Positions 45,175-54,723 are shown, counted from the stretch's first letter. The stretch is DNA of 64,000 bases from Flexivirga endophytica (GCF_014640635.1 NZ_BMHI01000005.1:580736-644735); one strand, 5' to 3'. Made by a program: numbers and translations. The notes: a model not told the origin generated them from the sequence alone.

Positions 45175-45195
45175 CCTCGACCGGTGCCACCGGAG

Positions 45196-45226
45196 GCGTC
45201 CTCGCGATTTCGGTCGCGAGGGCGCC
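45196..45226 (+). terminator. Terminator after the dicarboxylate carrier
   Basis: Bases 45196-45207/8 pair with 45214-45226 around TTTCGG, making a 13-bp stem with one G-U pair (core CCTCGCGA/TCGCGAGG). It lies between the carrier stop and the infC promoter. Confidence 0.65.
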
Positions 45227-45362
45227 CGCTGTTATAGTTGTGGAACCAGTTGGTCCGACGTGAGCCGGGCCGACGTGCAAGAGAAGCTGATGCTTCCACC
45301 TCGCGCGGCAGCGATGTCGCCAGGTTCGGTCCAGTGACGACGCGGTTCGTCGCAGGCCATCA

Positions 45363-45395
45363 ATGATGGCTGCTGCGGCACACCGCCGGCGTTGA
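45363..45395 (+). CDS. Possible 10-residue leader peptide before infC
   Basis: ATG ATG at 45363-45368 opens MMAAAAHRRR and a TGA at 45393-45395. The run of four Ala and three Arg codons stands ten bases before the attenuator hairpin. No strong Shine-Dalgarno site is seen, so it may be chance. Confidence 0.22.
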   Translation: MMAAAAHRRR

Positions 45396-45405
45396 CTGTG
45401 CTGCC

Positions 45406-45446
45406 AGAGGCTTCTCGAGCACCACGATGGGTGACGAGGAGCCTCT
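45406..45446 (+). terminator. Attenuator-like hairpin in the infC leader
   Basis: AGAGGCTTCTCG (45406-45417) pairs with CGAGGAGCCTCT (45435-45446), 12 pairs including one G-U, around a 17-base loop. A T-rich stretch, CTTCGTTTCCCCTTGCTTTT, follows. It lies 32 bases before the infC ribosome-binding site, so it can end transcription before infC. Confidence 0.6.
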
Positions 45447-45489
45447 CTTCGTTTCCCCTTGCTTTTGAACAACGACGAAGGAGCTTCAC

Positions 45490-46077
45490 ATCAGCGCTGA
45501 GACCCGTATCAACGACCGCATCCGGGTGCCGGAAGTGCGGTTGGTTGGGCCGAACGGAGAGCAGGTCGGCATCGTTCGCGTCGAGGACGCGCTGCGACTG
45601 GCCGCCGAAGCAGATCTCGACCTGGTCGAGGTCGCACCCATGGCCAAGCCGCCCGTGGCAAAGCTCATGGACTACGGCAAGTTCAAGTACGAAGCCGCCA
45701 TGAAGGCCCGCGAGTCGCGCAAGAACCAGGTCAACACCGTCATCAAGGAGATCAAACTCCGCCCGAAGATCGACCCGCACGACTACGGCACGAAGAAGGG
45801 CCACGTCGTGCGCTTCCTGTCGGCGGGCGACAAGGTCAAGGTGACGATCATGTTCCGCGGACGTGAGCAGTCCCGACCGGAGCTCGGCTTCCGGCTGCTG
45901 CAGCGTCTCGCCGAGGACGTCCAGGAGTTGGGCTTCGTGGAGAGCGCGCCCAAGCAGGACGGTCGCAACATGGTGATGGTGCTCGGACCGACCAAGAAGA
46001 AGGCGGAGGCACGAGCCGAGGGTCGTCGCCGCCGCGAGCAGGCGCAAGCAGAAGAGACTGCCAGCGCCGAAGCCTGA
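45490..46077 (+). CDS. infC: Translation initiation factor IF-3 (apparent AUC start)
   Basis: Binds the 30S subunit and checks initiation codons; 195 residues. Conserved IF-3 sequence runs from [17 protein letters not shown] through [21 protein letters not shown] and [23 protein letters not shown]. It must start upstream of INDRIR, yet the frame has no ATG, GTG or TTG between the in-frame stop TGA at 45466-45468 and that motif. ATC at 45490 lies six bases after the perfect AAGGAG at 45478-45483 and gives [12 protein letters not shown], the expected N-terminus. E. coli infC uses AUU for self-control; AUC here would act the same way. A GTG at 45526 would cut off 12 conserved residues. The C-terminus is a charged tail. 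Confidence 0.93.
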   Translation: MSAETRINDRIRVPEVRLVGPNGEQVGIVRVEDALRLAAEADLDLVEVAPMAKPPVAKLMDYGKFKYEAAMKARESRKNQVNTVIKEIKLRPKIDPHDYGTKKGHVVRFLSAGDKVKVTIMFRGREQSRPELGFRLLQRLAEDVQELGFVESAPKQDGRNMVMVLGPTKKKAEARAEGRRRREQAQAEETASAEA

Positions 46078-46161
46078 CCCCTCGCGCGAGGACGACACGC
46101 GCGAGTCCGCAACGAGCCATGCCCGGTGGGCTGGCAAACCATGTAACGAAGGAGATCGGCT

Positions 46162-46356
46162 ATGCCGAAGATGAAGACCCACAGCGGCGCCAAGAAGCGC
46201 TTCAAGATCAGCGGGTCCGGCAAGGTCATCCGGCAGCGTGCGCGCCACGTGCACAAGTTCCAGGAGCGCACCAGCAGCCAGGCGCGGCGCCTGGCGAACG
46301 ACGTCGAGGCCTCCGGCCCCGACAGCAAGAAGATCAAGAAGCTGCTGGGCAAGTAA
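46162..46356 (+). CDS. rpmI: Ribosomal protein bL35
   Basis: A 64-residue basic protein of the 50S subunit (MPKMKTHSGAKKRFKISGSGK), family-typical throughout. The ATG at 46162 is preceded by AAGGAG. It is the middle gene of the conserved infC-rpmI-rplT operon. Confidence 0.97.
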   Translation: MPKMKTHSGAKKRFKISGSGKVIRQRARHVHKFQERTSSQARRLANDVEASGPDSKKIKKLLGK

Positions 46357-46470
46357 CCCACCTTCACCACCCGAAGACGCGTTCCCCGTCTTCGATGCCC
46401 ATCTCAAAGGTGCCGACAGTCGCCTCGCGGCCGGACCTGACGAACCACCAGCAACTAGAAGGAGATTCAC

Positions 46471-46857
46471 GTGGCACGCGTGAAGCGGGCGGTCAACGCC
46501 CAGAAGAAGCGTCGGACCGTTCTGGAGCAGGCCAGCGGCTACCGCGGACAGCGTTCGCGGCTCTACCGCAAGGCCAAGGAGCAGGTCACCCACAGCCATG
46601 GTTACAGCTACCGTGACCGCCGCGCCCGCAAGGGTGACTTCCGCCGCCTGTGGATCCAGCGGATCAACGCCGGCGCCCGCGCCAACGGCATGACCTACAA
46701 CCGCTTCATCCAGGGCCTGAAGGCCGCCGAGGTCGAGGTCGACCGTCGCATGCTCGCCGAGCTGGCCGTCAACGACGCCGCCGCGTTCGCCGCACTGGTC
46801 GAGATCGCCAAGGCCAACGTGCCGGCGACCGACGCCAAGGCCGACTCCGCCGCCTGA
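46471..46857 (+). CDS. rplT: Ribosomal protein bL20
   Basis: A 128-residue 50S assembly protein ([20 protein letters not shown], then [25 protein letters not shown]). The GTG at 46471 follows AAGGAG. The last ~10 residues are a low-complexity extension. L20 represses its own operon in E. coli and Bacillus; whether it acts on the leader at 45239-45489 here is unknown. Confidence 0.97.
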   Translation: MARVKRAVNAQKKRRTVLEQASGYRGQRSRLYRKAKEQVTHSHGYSYRDRRARKGDFRRLWIQRINAGARANGMTYNRFIQGLKAAEVEVDRRMLAELAVNDAAAFAALVEIAKANVPATDAKADSAA

Positions 46858-46901
46858 CGCGGCACGCACACACCCTTAGGCAAGCACTGAACGCCGGTCC
46901 T

Positions 46902-47717
46902 TTGACTCCGTCCGTCCTCACCAATCCCCGCGCCGAGCGGGTGAAGGCGGTCCGAGCGCTGGGCCGGCGTTCGGTGCGTCAGCGCTCCGGTCGGTTCGTC
47001 GTCGACGGACCGCAGGGTGTCCGGGAGGTCCTGCGATTCGCCCCGCACACCGTGCTCGACCTCTATGTCGACGGCGCTGCGCTCGACCGTCACGAAACGC
47101 TGGTCCAGCTGGCACGTGACGCGAACATCCATGTGCACCAATGCGATCCGGCGGTCATGACCGCTCTGGTCGACACTCAGCACCCGCAGGGCATTGTCGC
47201 CGTATGTCGGCCGGTGGACGTTCCGGTCGCCGACGCGCTGGGGGACGACACCGGCTTCGTGGTGGTGCTCGCACACGTGCGCGATCCGGGCAACGCCGGC
47301 ACCGTGATCCGCTCCGCCGACGCCGCAGGAGCCCGAGCGGTGATCCTGTCCGACGCCAGTGTCGACCTCTACAACCCGAAAGTCGTCCGGTCCACCGCCG
47401 GCTCACTGTGGCACCTGCCGATCGCGCTCGGCGGTGACGTGGCCGAGTTGGTCGCCGCGTGCCGGGAGCGCGGCCGCCGGGTGCTCGCAGCCGACGGCGC
47501 CGGCAGCACGCTGTTGCCCGACGCCGACCTGTCCGGTGGGCACGCGTGGCTGATGGGCAACGAGGCGTGGGGCTTGGACGAGACCACCCGCGCCCTCGCC
47601 GACGACGTGGTCCGCGTGCCCATCCACGGCCACGCGGAGTCGTTGAACCTCGCGCTGGCCGCGACGGTGTGCATGTATGCCAGTGCGGAACACAACGCTC
47701 AGGGCCCCGCCTCCTAA
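46902..47717 (+). CDS. SpoU/TrmH-family rRNA or tRNA 2'-O-methyltransferase
   Basis: A 271-residue SPOUT methyltransferase. The N-terminal substrate-binding domain (RSVRQRSGRFVVDGPQGVREVL) is followed by the knotted SAM-binding domain with the three SpoU motifs: LAHVRDPGNAGTVIRSADAAGA, LMGNEAWGL and VPIHGHAESLNLALAATVCMY. The start is uncertain; TTG 46902 is taken because conserved sequence begins about ten residues later, and GTG 46941 is an alternative. Its place after rplT is common in actinobacteria. The RNA target is unknown. Confidence 0.85.
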   Translation: MTPSVLTNPRAERVKAVRALGRRSVRQRSGRFVVDGPQGVREVLRFAPHTVLDLYVDGAALDRHETLVQLARDANIHVHQCDPAVMTALVDTQHPQGIVAVCRPVDVPVADALGDDTGFVVVLAHVRDPGNAGTVIRSADAAGARAVILSDASVDLYNPKVVRSTAGSLWHLPIALGGDVAELVAACRERGRRVLAADGAGSTLLPDADLSGGHAWLMGNEAWGLDETTRALADDVVRVPIHGHAESLNLALAATVCMYASAEHNAQGPAS

Positions 47718-47720
47718 GCT
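47715..47720 (+). promoter_or_regulatory. -10 box TAAGCT, leaderless start of the histidine kinase
   Basis: TAAGCT ends six bases before the ATG at 47727. Its first three bases are the stop codon of the methyltransferase gene. Confidence 0.55.
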
Positions 47721-47726
47721 CGTCCG

Positions 47727-48827
47727 ATGACTGGTCAGAGCGCGAGTGAGGGCTGGGGCGAGTGTCAGCCCGTGCAGCCGCCGCTGGCTCCGGCCGTCTA
47801 CGCGGCTCTGCTGGAGCAACTGCCCGAGGGTGTCGTCGTGGCCGATGCCCAGCACCGCCTGGTGCTGGCCAACCGGCGTGCGCAACGACTGACCGGCGTA
47901 CAACTCAGTGAGCACATCGGCCAGGACATTCGTGACGCCCTGCCCTTCGTAGGTGCCGAGGGGCGTTCTTACTGGACGACCGACGACCCGTGGGGCGGCC
48001 TGCGGATCCGCAGCGGATCGCCCGAACAGCGCCTGATGCTCCCGCACGGGCGCAGCGTCCTCGCGGCGACCCGGCACGTGCGAGCCGGACCGGAACGCAC
48101 CCTGCAGTGGCTGGTGCTGACGATGCGCGGCACCTCGGTGCGGGATCGCATCGAGTCCGAGACCTCGGCACTGGTGACCACCGTGGCGCACGAACTACGT
48201 GCGCCGTTGGGCGCGGTGCGTGGCTTCTCGCAGACCCTGCGCAACCGCTGGTCGCAGCTGCGTGACGACCAGAAGCTGTGGATGCTGGACGCCATCGACA
48301 CCGACGCGGCGCGACTGCAACGCCAGGTCGGGGAACTGCTCGAGATCTCCCGGCTGGACACCGGTCGGCTGGTGCTTCGCTATCGCGAGGTCGACCTCCT
48401 GTCGCTGGTCCGCGCCGGGATCGCGCGGGTGGTGTCGACCGGCGTCGACCCCGATCGGTTCCGGGTGGTCCACGAGTTCGACGAGGTCTCGATCGTGGCC
48501 GACCCGGACCGACTGACCCAGGTGCTGTCCAATCTGCTCGAGAACGCTGTTCGGCACGGTCGGGGCATGGTCACCGTCACGGTCGAGTTGCGCCGGCGCG
48601 AGGTGTGGATCGATGTCGCCGACGAAGGACCGGGCATCGCGCTCGAGCACCGGTCTCTGGTGTTCACCCGCTTCTGGCAGGCGCGCGGGCGCAGCGGCAA
48701 CGGTCTGGGACTGTATGTCGTGCGCGGTCTCGTCGTCGCGCACGGCGGTCGGGTCGAGGTCCTCGACATACCTGGTGGGGCGACCTTCCGGTTGACCCTG
48801 CCGCGTATCGCACCCGACCAGACATAA
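47727..48827 (+). CDS. Soluble PAS sensor histidine kinase, orphan
   Basis: A 366-residue histidine kinase without membrane segments. A PAS-like sensor domain covers about residues 25-130 (LEQLPEGVVVADAQHRLVLANRRAQRLTG). The HisKA domain has the phosphorylated His155 in TTVAHELRAPLGAVRGFSQTL, and the ATPase domain has LSNLLENAVRHG, VADEGPGIA and GNGLGLYVVRGLV. No response regulator is adjacent, so its partner must be elsewhere. A leaderless start is likely. The signal sensed is unknown. Confidence 0.87.
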   Translation: MTGQSASEGWGECQPVQPPLAPAVYAALLEQLPEGVVVADAQHRLVLANRRAQRLTGVQLSEHIGQDIRDALPFVGAEGRSYWTTDDPWGGLRIRSGSPEQRLMLPHGRSVLAATRHVRAGPERTLQWLVLTMRGTSVRDRIESETSALVTTVAHELRAPLGAVRGFSQTLRNRWSQLRDDQKLWMLDAIDTDAARLQRQVGELLEISRLDTGRLVLRYREVDLLSLVRAGIARVVSTGVDPDRFRVVHEFDEVSIVADPDRLTQVLSNLLENAVRHGRGMVTVTVELRRREVWIDVADEGPGIALEHRSLVFTRFWQARGRSGNGLGLYVVRGLVVAHGGRVEVLDIPGGATFRLTLPRIAPDQT

Positions 48828-48846
48828 CCGGAGTATTACTCCGGTT
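48826..48846. promoter_or_regulatory. Operator-like palindrome upstream of the aldo/keto reductase (site 1)
   Basis: AACCGGAGTA and TACTCCGGTT are perfect 10-base arms around one central T, directly after the histidine kinase stop. The core CGGAGTATTACTCCG resembles TetR-family operators. A weaker relative lies 39 bases downstream. Confidence 0.65.
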
Positions 48847-48867
48847 GCGTGCTAGCCTGCTGCGGAG

Positions 48868-48882
48868 CGGAGGAATGCTCCG
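48868..48882. promoter_or_regulatory. Operator-like palindrome upstream of the aldo/keto reductase (site 2)
   Basis: CGGAGGAATGCTCCG repeats the outer CGGAG/CTCCG arms of site 1 with a different centre. It lies 27 bases before the reductase ATG. No regulator gene is adjacent. Confidence 0.5.
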
Positions 48883-48908
48883 TTTCGTCGACAGGCCTGG
48901 AGCAGGAC

Positions 48909-49823
48909 ATGAGTACTCGAACTCAACCCGGCGGCACCTTCCCGCTCGGCGACCGACAGGTCGCCCGCATCGGGTATGGCGCCGGCCGACTCGACCAGCA
49001 CGCCGCCGATCCGTCAGCCGGTGTGGCAGTGCTGCACGCCGCTCGGGCGCTCGGCGTCGATCATGTGGACACGGCGCAGTTCTACGGGGACGGGGTCGCC
49101 AATGACATCATCCGGCGCGCGTTCGGTGACAGCGCCGACGTGGCGATCGTCTCGAAGGTGGGCGCCGAGCGGGTGGACGCTCCGGTGCCGATCACGCCGG
49201 CGCAACGCCCCGCCCAGCTGCGCGCGCAGGTGGAGGACAACCTGCGGACCCTCGGCCGCGAACGGCTCGACGTCGTCAACCTGCGCCGGCTGGACACTGG
49301 TCCCGGCCTGCGTGCCCAGGGCGACCAGGTGGTCGACATCGAGGATCAGTTGGCAGAGCTCGCCGCGCTACGCGACGCCGGCGTGATCGGTGCCATCGGC
49401 TTGAGCGGCATCGACCTGTCGACGTTGCGACGGTCGCTGCCGGTCGGCATAGCGTGCGTCCAGAACGCCTTCTCGGTCCTGTCCCGGGACGACGAGGAGC
49501 TCTTCGCCGCATGTCGTGACGAAGGGATCGCCTGGGTGCCGTTCTGGCCGCTCGGCGGCTCACTGCCGCCCGGCGTCGGGAATGCCATCACCCGCTTCCC
49601 GCCCGTGCGGGACGACGAGACCGTCCGCGCGATCGCGGCGGAGCTGAACGCCACACCGGCCCAGGTCGGTCTGGCATGGCTGTTGGGACACGGTCCGAAC
49701 GTCCTCGTCATACCCGGGACTGCGAGTGTCGACCACCTCGCGCAGAACATCGAGGTCGGGGCGCTGGAGCTGACCGCCGAGCACACGCGCAGGCTCGACG
49801 ACGTGTGGTCGGCGAAAGCGTAG
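48909..49823 (+). CDS. Aldo/keto reductase
   Basis: A 304-residue NADPH-dependent oxidoreductase of the (beta/alpha)8 AKR superfamily, close to YajO/AKR-type proteins. The catalytic Asp-Tyr region is HVDTAQFYGDGVANDIIRRAF near residue 52, and the cofactor-binding end is LGHGPNVLVIPGTASVDHLAQNI. The ATG at 48909 follows GGAGCAGGAC. Two symmetric operator-like sites lie between it and the kinase gene, so it is probably controlled on its own. The substrate is unknown. Confidence 0.87.
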   Translation: MSTRTQPGGTFPLGDRQVARIGYGAGRLDQHAADPSAGVAVLHAARALGVDHVDTAQFYGDGVANDIIRRAFGDSADVAIVSKVGAERVDAPVPITPAQRPAQLRAQVEDNLRTLGRERLDVVNLRRLDTGPGLRAQGDQVVDIEDQLAELAALRDAGVIGAIGLSGIDLSTLRRSLPVGIACVQNAFSVLSRDDEELFAACRDEGIAWVPFWPLGGSLPPGVGNAITRFPPVRDDETVRAIAAELNATPAQVGLAWLLGHGPNVLVIPGTASVDHLAQNIEVGALELTAEHTRRLDDVWSAKA

Positions 49824-49881
49824 AACCGGGACCGCCCGGCCAACTCGAAGTAGCGGCGGGGGACGACTTCGCGGGGTGACT

Positions 49882-49887
49882 TAGACT
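49882..49887 (+). promoter_or_regulatory. -10 box TAGACT, leaderless start of pheS
   Basis: TAGACT ends eight bases before the GTG at 49896. The bases just upstream (about 49844-49881, GGGGGACGACTTCGCGGGG) are a partial relative of the 60-bp GCGGGGTCCCCGC repeat. Confidence 0.58.
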
Positions 49888-49895
49888 CAGGCGCT

Positions 49896-50990
49896 GTGTC
49901 TGGTCCCAACACGTCATACGATCCCGTCGAGGTGGCCGCCCTCGATCCTGCCGCCGTCGAGCAAGCCGTCAGCGAGGCGCTGGCCGCCTTCGCGGATGCG
50001 ACCTCGCTGGACGAGCTGAAGGCAGCACGCACCGCTCACCAGGGGGACAAGAGTCCACTGGCGCTGGCCAACCGTGAGATCGGAGCGCTGCCACCGTCGG
50101 CCAAGGCGGAGGCCGGCAAGCGGGTCGGCAAGGCGCGTGGCCAGGTGGGGGCGGCGCTCAAGGAGCGACAGGCACAACTGGAGATCGAGCGCGACGAACG
50201 CATCCTGGTCGACGAGGCGGTCGACGTCACGATGGTGCCGGGCCGCCGGCCGCTTGGCCGGCGTCATCCGGTCGAACTGATGGGCGAACGCATCGCTGAC
50301 ATCCTGGTCGGCATGGGCTGGGAGATCGCCGAGGGGCCGGAGGTCGAGGCGGAGTGGTTCAACTTCGACGCCCTCAACTTCGACGTCGACCACCCCGCAC
50401 GGCAGATGCAGGACACCTTCTACATCGCACCCGAGGACAGTGGCCTGGTGCTGCGCACGCACACCTCCCCGGTGCAGGCCCGATCCCTGCTGGAGCGCGG
50501 TGTCCCGCTGTATGTCGGTTGCATCGGCCGCGTCTACCGCACCGACGACCTCGACGCGACCCACATGCCCGCGTTCCACCAGATCGAGGGCATCGCCGTC
50601 GACAAGGGCATCACGATGGCGCACCTGAAGGGCACGCTCGACCGGATGGCGAGCGAACTCTTCGGGGAGGGCATCACCACTCGGCTGCGCCCGTCGTTCT
50701 TCCCGTTCACCGAGCCGTCGGCTGAGATGGACCTGCGGTGCTTCGTGTGCCGCGGTGAGGACCCGGACTGCCGTTCGTGCAGCGGCACGGGCTGGATCGA
50801 GTGGGGCGGCTGCGGCATGGTCAACCGAAACGTGTTGCTGGCGTGCGGGGTCGACCCGGATGTCTACTCCGGCTTCGCGTTCGGCATGGGCATCGACAGG
50901 GCATTGCAGTTCCGCACCGGACAGTCGGACATGCGGGAGCTGATCGAGGGGGACGTGCGCTTCGACGCGCAGTTCGGGATGGAGATCTGA
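49896..50990 (+). CDS. pheS: Phenylalanine-tRNA ligase alpha subunit
   Basis: Catalytic subunit of the alpha2-beta2 enzyme that charges tRNA-Phe; 364 residues. It begins with the tRNA-binding coiled-coil region (about residues 20-90), followed by the class II core: motif 1 RRHPVELMGERIADILVGMGW, motif 2 with LRTHTSPVQAR and FHQIEG, and motif 3 GFAFGMGIDRAL. A zinc-like cluster FVCRGEDPDCRSCSGTGW is present, usual in the family. The GTG follows a leaderless -10 box. The stop overlaps the pheT ATG by one base (TGATG). Confidence 0.96.
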   Translation: MSGPNTSYDPVEVAALDPAAVEQAVSEALAAFADATSLDELKAARTAHQGDKSPLALANREIGALPPSAKAEAGKRVGKARGQVGAALKERQAQLEIERDERILVDEAVDVTMVPGRRPLGRRHPVELMGERIADILVGMGWEIAEGPEVEAEWFNFDALNFDVDHPARQMQDTFYIAPEDSGLVLRTHTSPVQARSLLERGVPLYVGCIGRVYRTDDLDATHMPAFHQIEGIAVDKGITMAHLKGTLDRMASELFGEGITTRLRPSFFPFTEPSAEMDLRCFVCRGEDPDCRSCSGTGWIEWGGCGMVNRNVLLACGVDPDVYSGFAFGMGIDRALQFRTGQSDMRELIEGDVRFDAQFGMEI

Positions 50991-53518
50991 TGCGGATTCC
51001 GTTGGATTGGCTGGCGGAGTATGTCGACCTGCGCCCCGGCGCGACCGGTGTCGATGTCGCGGCCGCACTGGTGCGCGTCGGGCTGGAGGAAGAAGGCCTG
51101 CACGGTGGCGAGGTCACCGGCCCCCTGGTCGTCGGCAAGGTGCTCACCAAGGAGCCCGAGCCGCAGAAGAACGGCAAGACCATCAACTGGTGCACCGTCG
51201 ACGTGGCCGGCGCCAACGGCTCTGGCGAGCCGCAGGGCATCGTGTGCGGCGCGCACAACTTCGAGGTCGGCGACCTGGTCGTCGTCGTGCTGCCGGGCGC
51301 GGAACTGCCTGGTGGCTTTGCGATCTCGGCACGCAAGACCTACGGGCACGTGTCCGCCGGCATGATCTGTGCCGCCGACGAATTGGGCCTGCCGGACGAC
51401 GGCTCCGGTGGCATCATTCGGCTGGCGGACCGGTTGCCCGGTGCGGATCTCACACCCGGCGAGGACGCCATACCGCTGCTCGGGCTGGACCGCGAGACGA
51501 TCGAGATCAACGTCACGCCGGACCGCGGCTACTGCTTCGCCATACGGGGTGTGGCGCGGGAATACGCGCTGTCGGAAGGTCTGCCGTTCGTCGACCCCGT
51601 CGCCGAACTCACCGCTGCGGCGCCCGCAGGCAACACCGACGGACACGAGGTCCGCGTCCAGGACGACGCTCCGCTGCGCGGCGTCGTCGGCTGCGACCGG
51701 TTCGTCGCGCGGGTGGTCCGCGGAGTCGACGTGTCGGCGCCGACCCCGGCCTGGATGGCGACCCGCCTGACCGAGGCCGGCATGCGACCGATCTCGCTGC
51801 CGGTGGACGTCACCAACTACGTCATGCTCGGGCTCGGTCAGCCACTGCACGCCTATGATCTCGCGACCATCGACGGTCCGATCGTCGTCCGCCGCGCGCG
51901 AGCCGGTGAGAAGCTGAGAACCCTTGATGGGTCGGAGCGTTCGCTCTTCCCGGAGGACCTGCTCATCACCGATGGCGGCGGGCGCGGGCTCGGGATCGCC
52001 GGCGTGATGGGCGGATTCGACTCCGAGGTCAGTGACGGCACGTCCGACATCCTGATCGAGGGCGCGCACTTCGACCAGATCACCGTTGCCCGCTCGGCTC
52101 GGCGGCACAAGTTGCCGTCCGAGGCGTCCAAGCGTTTCGAGCGTGGGGTCGACCCGCAGCTCGCACCCGCGGCCGTCGAGCTGGTCGTCCAGCTGCTGGT
52201 GAAGTTCGGCGGCGGCATCGCCGACACCGGGGTCACCGACCTGGACAACACCGGTCCTACAACAGCTGTCGCCTTCGACCCGGCGCTCGCGGGGACGCTG
52301 GTGGGCATGTCCTACGACGACGATCAGGTGGCGCGAGTGCTGCAGGACGTCGGCTGCGACGTGGACCGAACCGGAGCGGCCTGGTCGGTGACTCCGCCGT
52401 CCTGGCGACCGGACCTGCGCACCGGACCTGACCTGGTCGAGGAGGTCGCGCGCGTCGTCGGCTACGAGAAGATTCCGTCCGTGCTGCCGACGCCACCGGG
52501 CGGGCGTGGCCTGACCCACGGGCAGCAGGTACGTCGTTTGATTGCGAATGTCCTTGCCGCGCAAGGGTTCCACGAGATCTGGTCAGCGCCTTTCACGAGC
52601 GATGAGCGACACGAGGCGTTGGGTTACCCGGCGGAGGCAGCCAGAGCTCGCACGGTCCGGATCGCGAATCCGTTGTCCGAGGAACAACCGCTGATGCGGA
52701 TCTCGGTGCTGTCCACCATGATCGACGCCCTGAAGCGCAACGTCTCGCGCGGGCTCAAGGACGTGGCCCTGTTCGAGCAGGGTCTCGTCGTTGCGTTGGA
52801 GGATGCGCAGCAACCGGCACCGTCCTCGCCGGTCGGTGTGCTGCCGGATCCGGAACTGCTGGCACGGATCCGCTCTGCGGTGCCACCGCAGCCACGCCAT
52901 CTGGGCCTGTTGGTGACCGGCGAGGCGGCCCGCACCGGATGGTGGGGAAGCGGCCGGCCGGCCGACTGGAGTGACGTCGTCGGTGCAGTGCGCGCGGTGG
53001 CAGAGGCGCTTGCGGTGCCGGTGCAGGTCACGGCGGCGGGCACGACGCCGTACCACCCGGGAAGGTGCGCCGAATTCACGCTGGCCGACGGCACGCTCGT
53101 CGGTCACGCCGGCGAGTTGCACCCCAAGGTCGTCCAGCAGCTCGGGGTGCCGGCTCGCACCGTGGCCGCCGAGATCGATCTCGACGTCCTGATCGCGGCG
53201 AGCGACCAGCCGGTCGTGTCGGCCCCGATCAGTACATTGCCGGCGGCCACGAGCGATGTCGCGCTGGTCGTCGATCAGGGCGTGGTCGCGGCGTCCGTGG
53301 AGTCCGCACTGCGCACCGGTGCCGGACCACTGCTCGAGTCGATCCAGCTCTTCGATTCCTATCAGGGCGATCAGGCGGGCGAGGGCAAGAAGTCGCTGGC
53401 CTACCGGATGATCTTCCGGGCACCCGATCGGACCCTGAAGACCGAGGAGGTCAACGCGGCACGCGACGCCGCGGTGGCGAGCGCGGGAAGTGCGACAGGA
53501 GCTACCCAGCGCACCTGA
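50990..53518 (+). CDS. pheT: Phenylalanine-tRNA ligase beta subunit
   Basis: The 842-residue partner of PheS. In order it shows the EMAP-like tRNA-binding domain (about residues 40-150: KVLTKEPEPQKNGKTINWCTV, GAHNFEVGDLVVV), the B3/B4 editing domain with MRPISLPVDVTNYVMLGLGQPLHAYD, B5 and the class-II-like core, and the C-terminal anticodon-binding domain (VGHAGELHPKVVQQLG). The ATG overlaps the pheS stop, so equal production is ensured. The arginine operon follows after 138 bases. Confidence 0.96.
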   Translation: MRIPLDWLAEYVDLRPGATGVDVAAALVRVGLEEEGLHGGEVTGPLVVGKVLTKEPEPQKNGKTINWCTVDVAGANGSGEPQGIVCGAHNFEVGDLVVVVLPGAELPGGFAISARKTYGHVSAGMICAADELGLPDDGSGGIIRLADRLPGADLTPGEDAIPLLGLDRETIEINVTPDRGYCFAIRGVAREYALSEGLPFVDPVAELTAAAPAGNTDGHEVRVQDDAPLRGVVGCDRFVARVVRGVDVSAPTPAWMATRLTEAGMRPISLPVDVTNYVMLGLGQPLHAYDLATIDGPIVVRRARAGEKLRTLDGSERSLFPEDLLITDGGGRGLGIAGVMGGFDSEVSDGTSDILIEGAHFDQITVARSARRHKLPSEASKRFERGVDPQLAPAAVELVVQLLVKFGGGIADTGVTDLDNTGPTTAVAFDPALAGTLVGMSYDDDQVARVLQDVGCDVDRTGAAWSVTPPSWRPDLRTGPDLVEEVARVVGYEKIPSVLPTPPGGRGLTHGQQVRRLIANVLAAQGFHEIWSAPFTSDERHEALGYPAEAARARTVRIANPLSEEQPLMRISVLSTMIDALKRNVSRGLKDVALFEQGLVVALEDAQQPAPSSPVGVLPDPELLARIRSAVPPQPRHLGLLVTGEAARTGWWGSGRPADWSDVVGAVRAVAEALAVPVQVTAAGTTPYHPGRCAEFTLADGTLVGHAGELHPKVVQQLGVPARTVAAEIDLDVLIAASDQPVVSAPISTLPAATSDVALVVDQGVVAASVESALRTGAGPLLESIQLFDSYQGDQAGEGKKSLAYRMIFRAPDRTLKTEEVNAARDAAVASAGSATGATQRT

Positions 53519-54703
<1,185 letters not shown>

Positions 54704-54723
54704 TGCGGCGGGCCTACAGAGCG

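Larger units (their letters stand above)
45233..45489 (+). promoter_or_regulatory. infC promoter and ~250-nt untranslated leader
   Basis: TATAGT at 45233-45238 is a good -10 box, with TTCGGT 18 bases upstream as a weak -35. The leader that follows runs to infC and holds a short ORF (45363-45395), a hairpin (45406-45446) and the Shine-Dalgarno AAGGAG (45478-45483). No other gene is seen in 45175-45489. Leaders with attenuators are known for infC-rpmI-rplT operons in other bacteria. Confidence 0.6.

Noticed and set aside
45526..46077. infC starting at GTG 45526
   Set aside because: This start would remove the conserved INDRIR stretch of IF-3 and has no Shine-Dalgarno site. The AAGGAG and ATC at 45490 explain the frame better.
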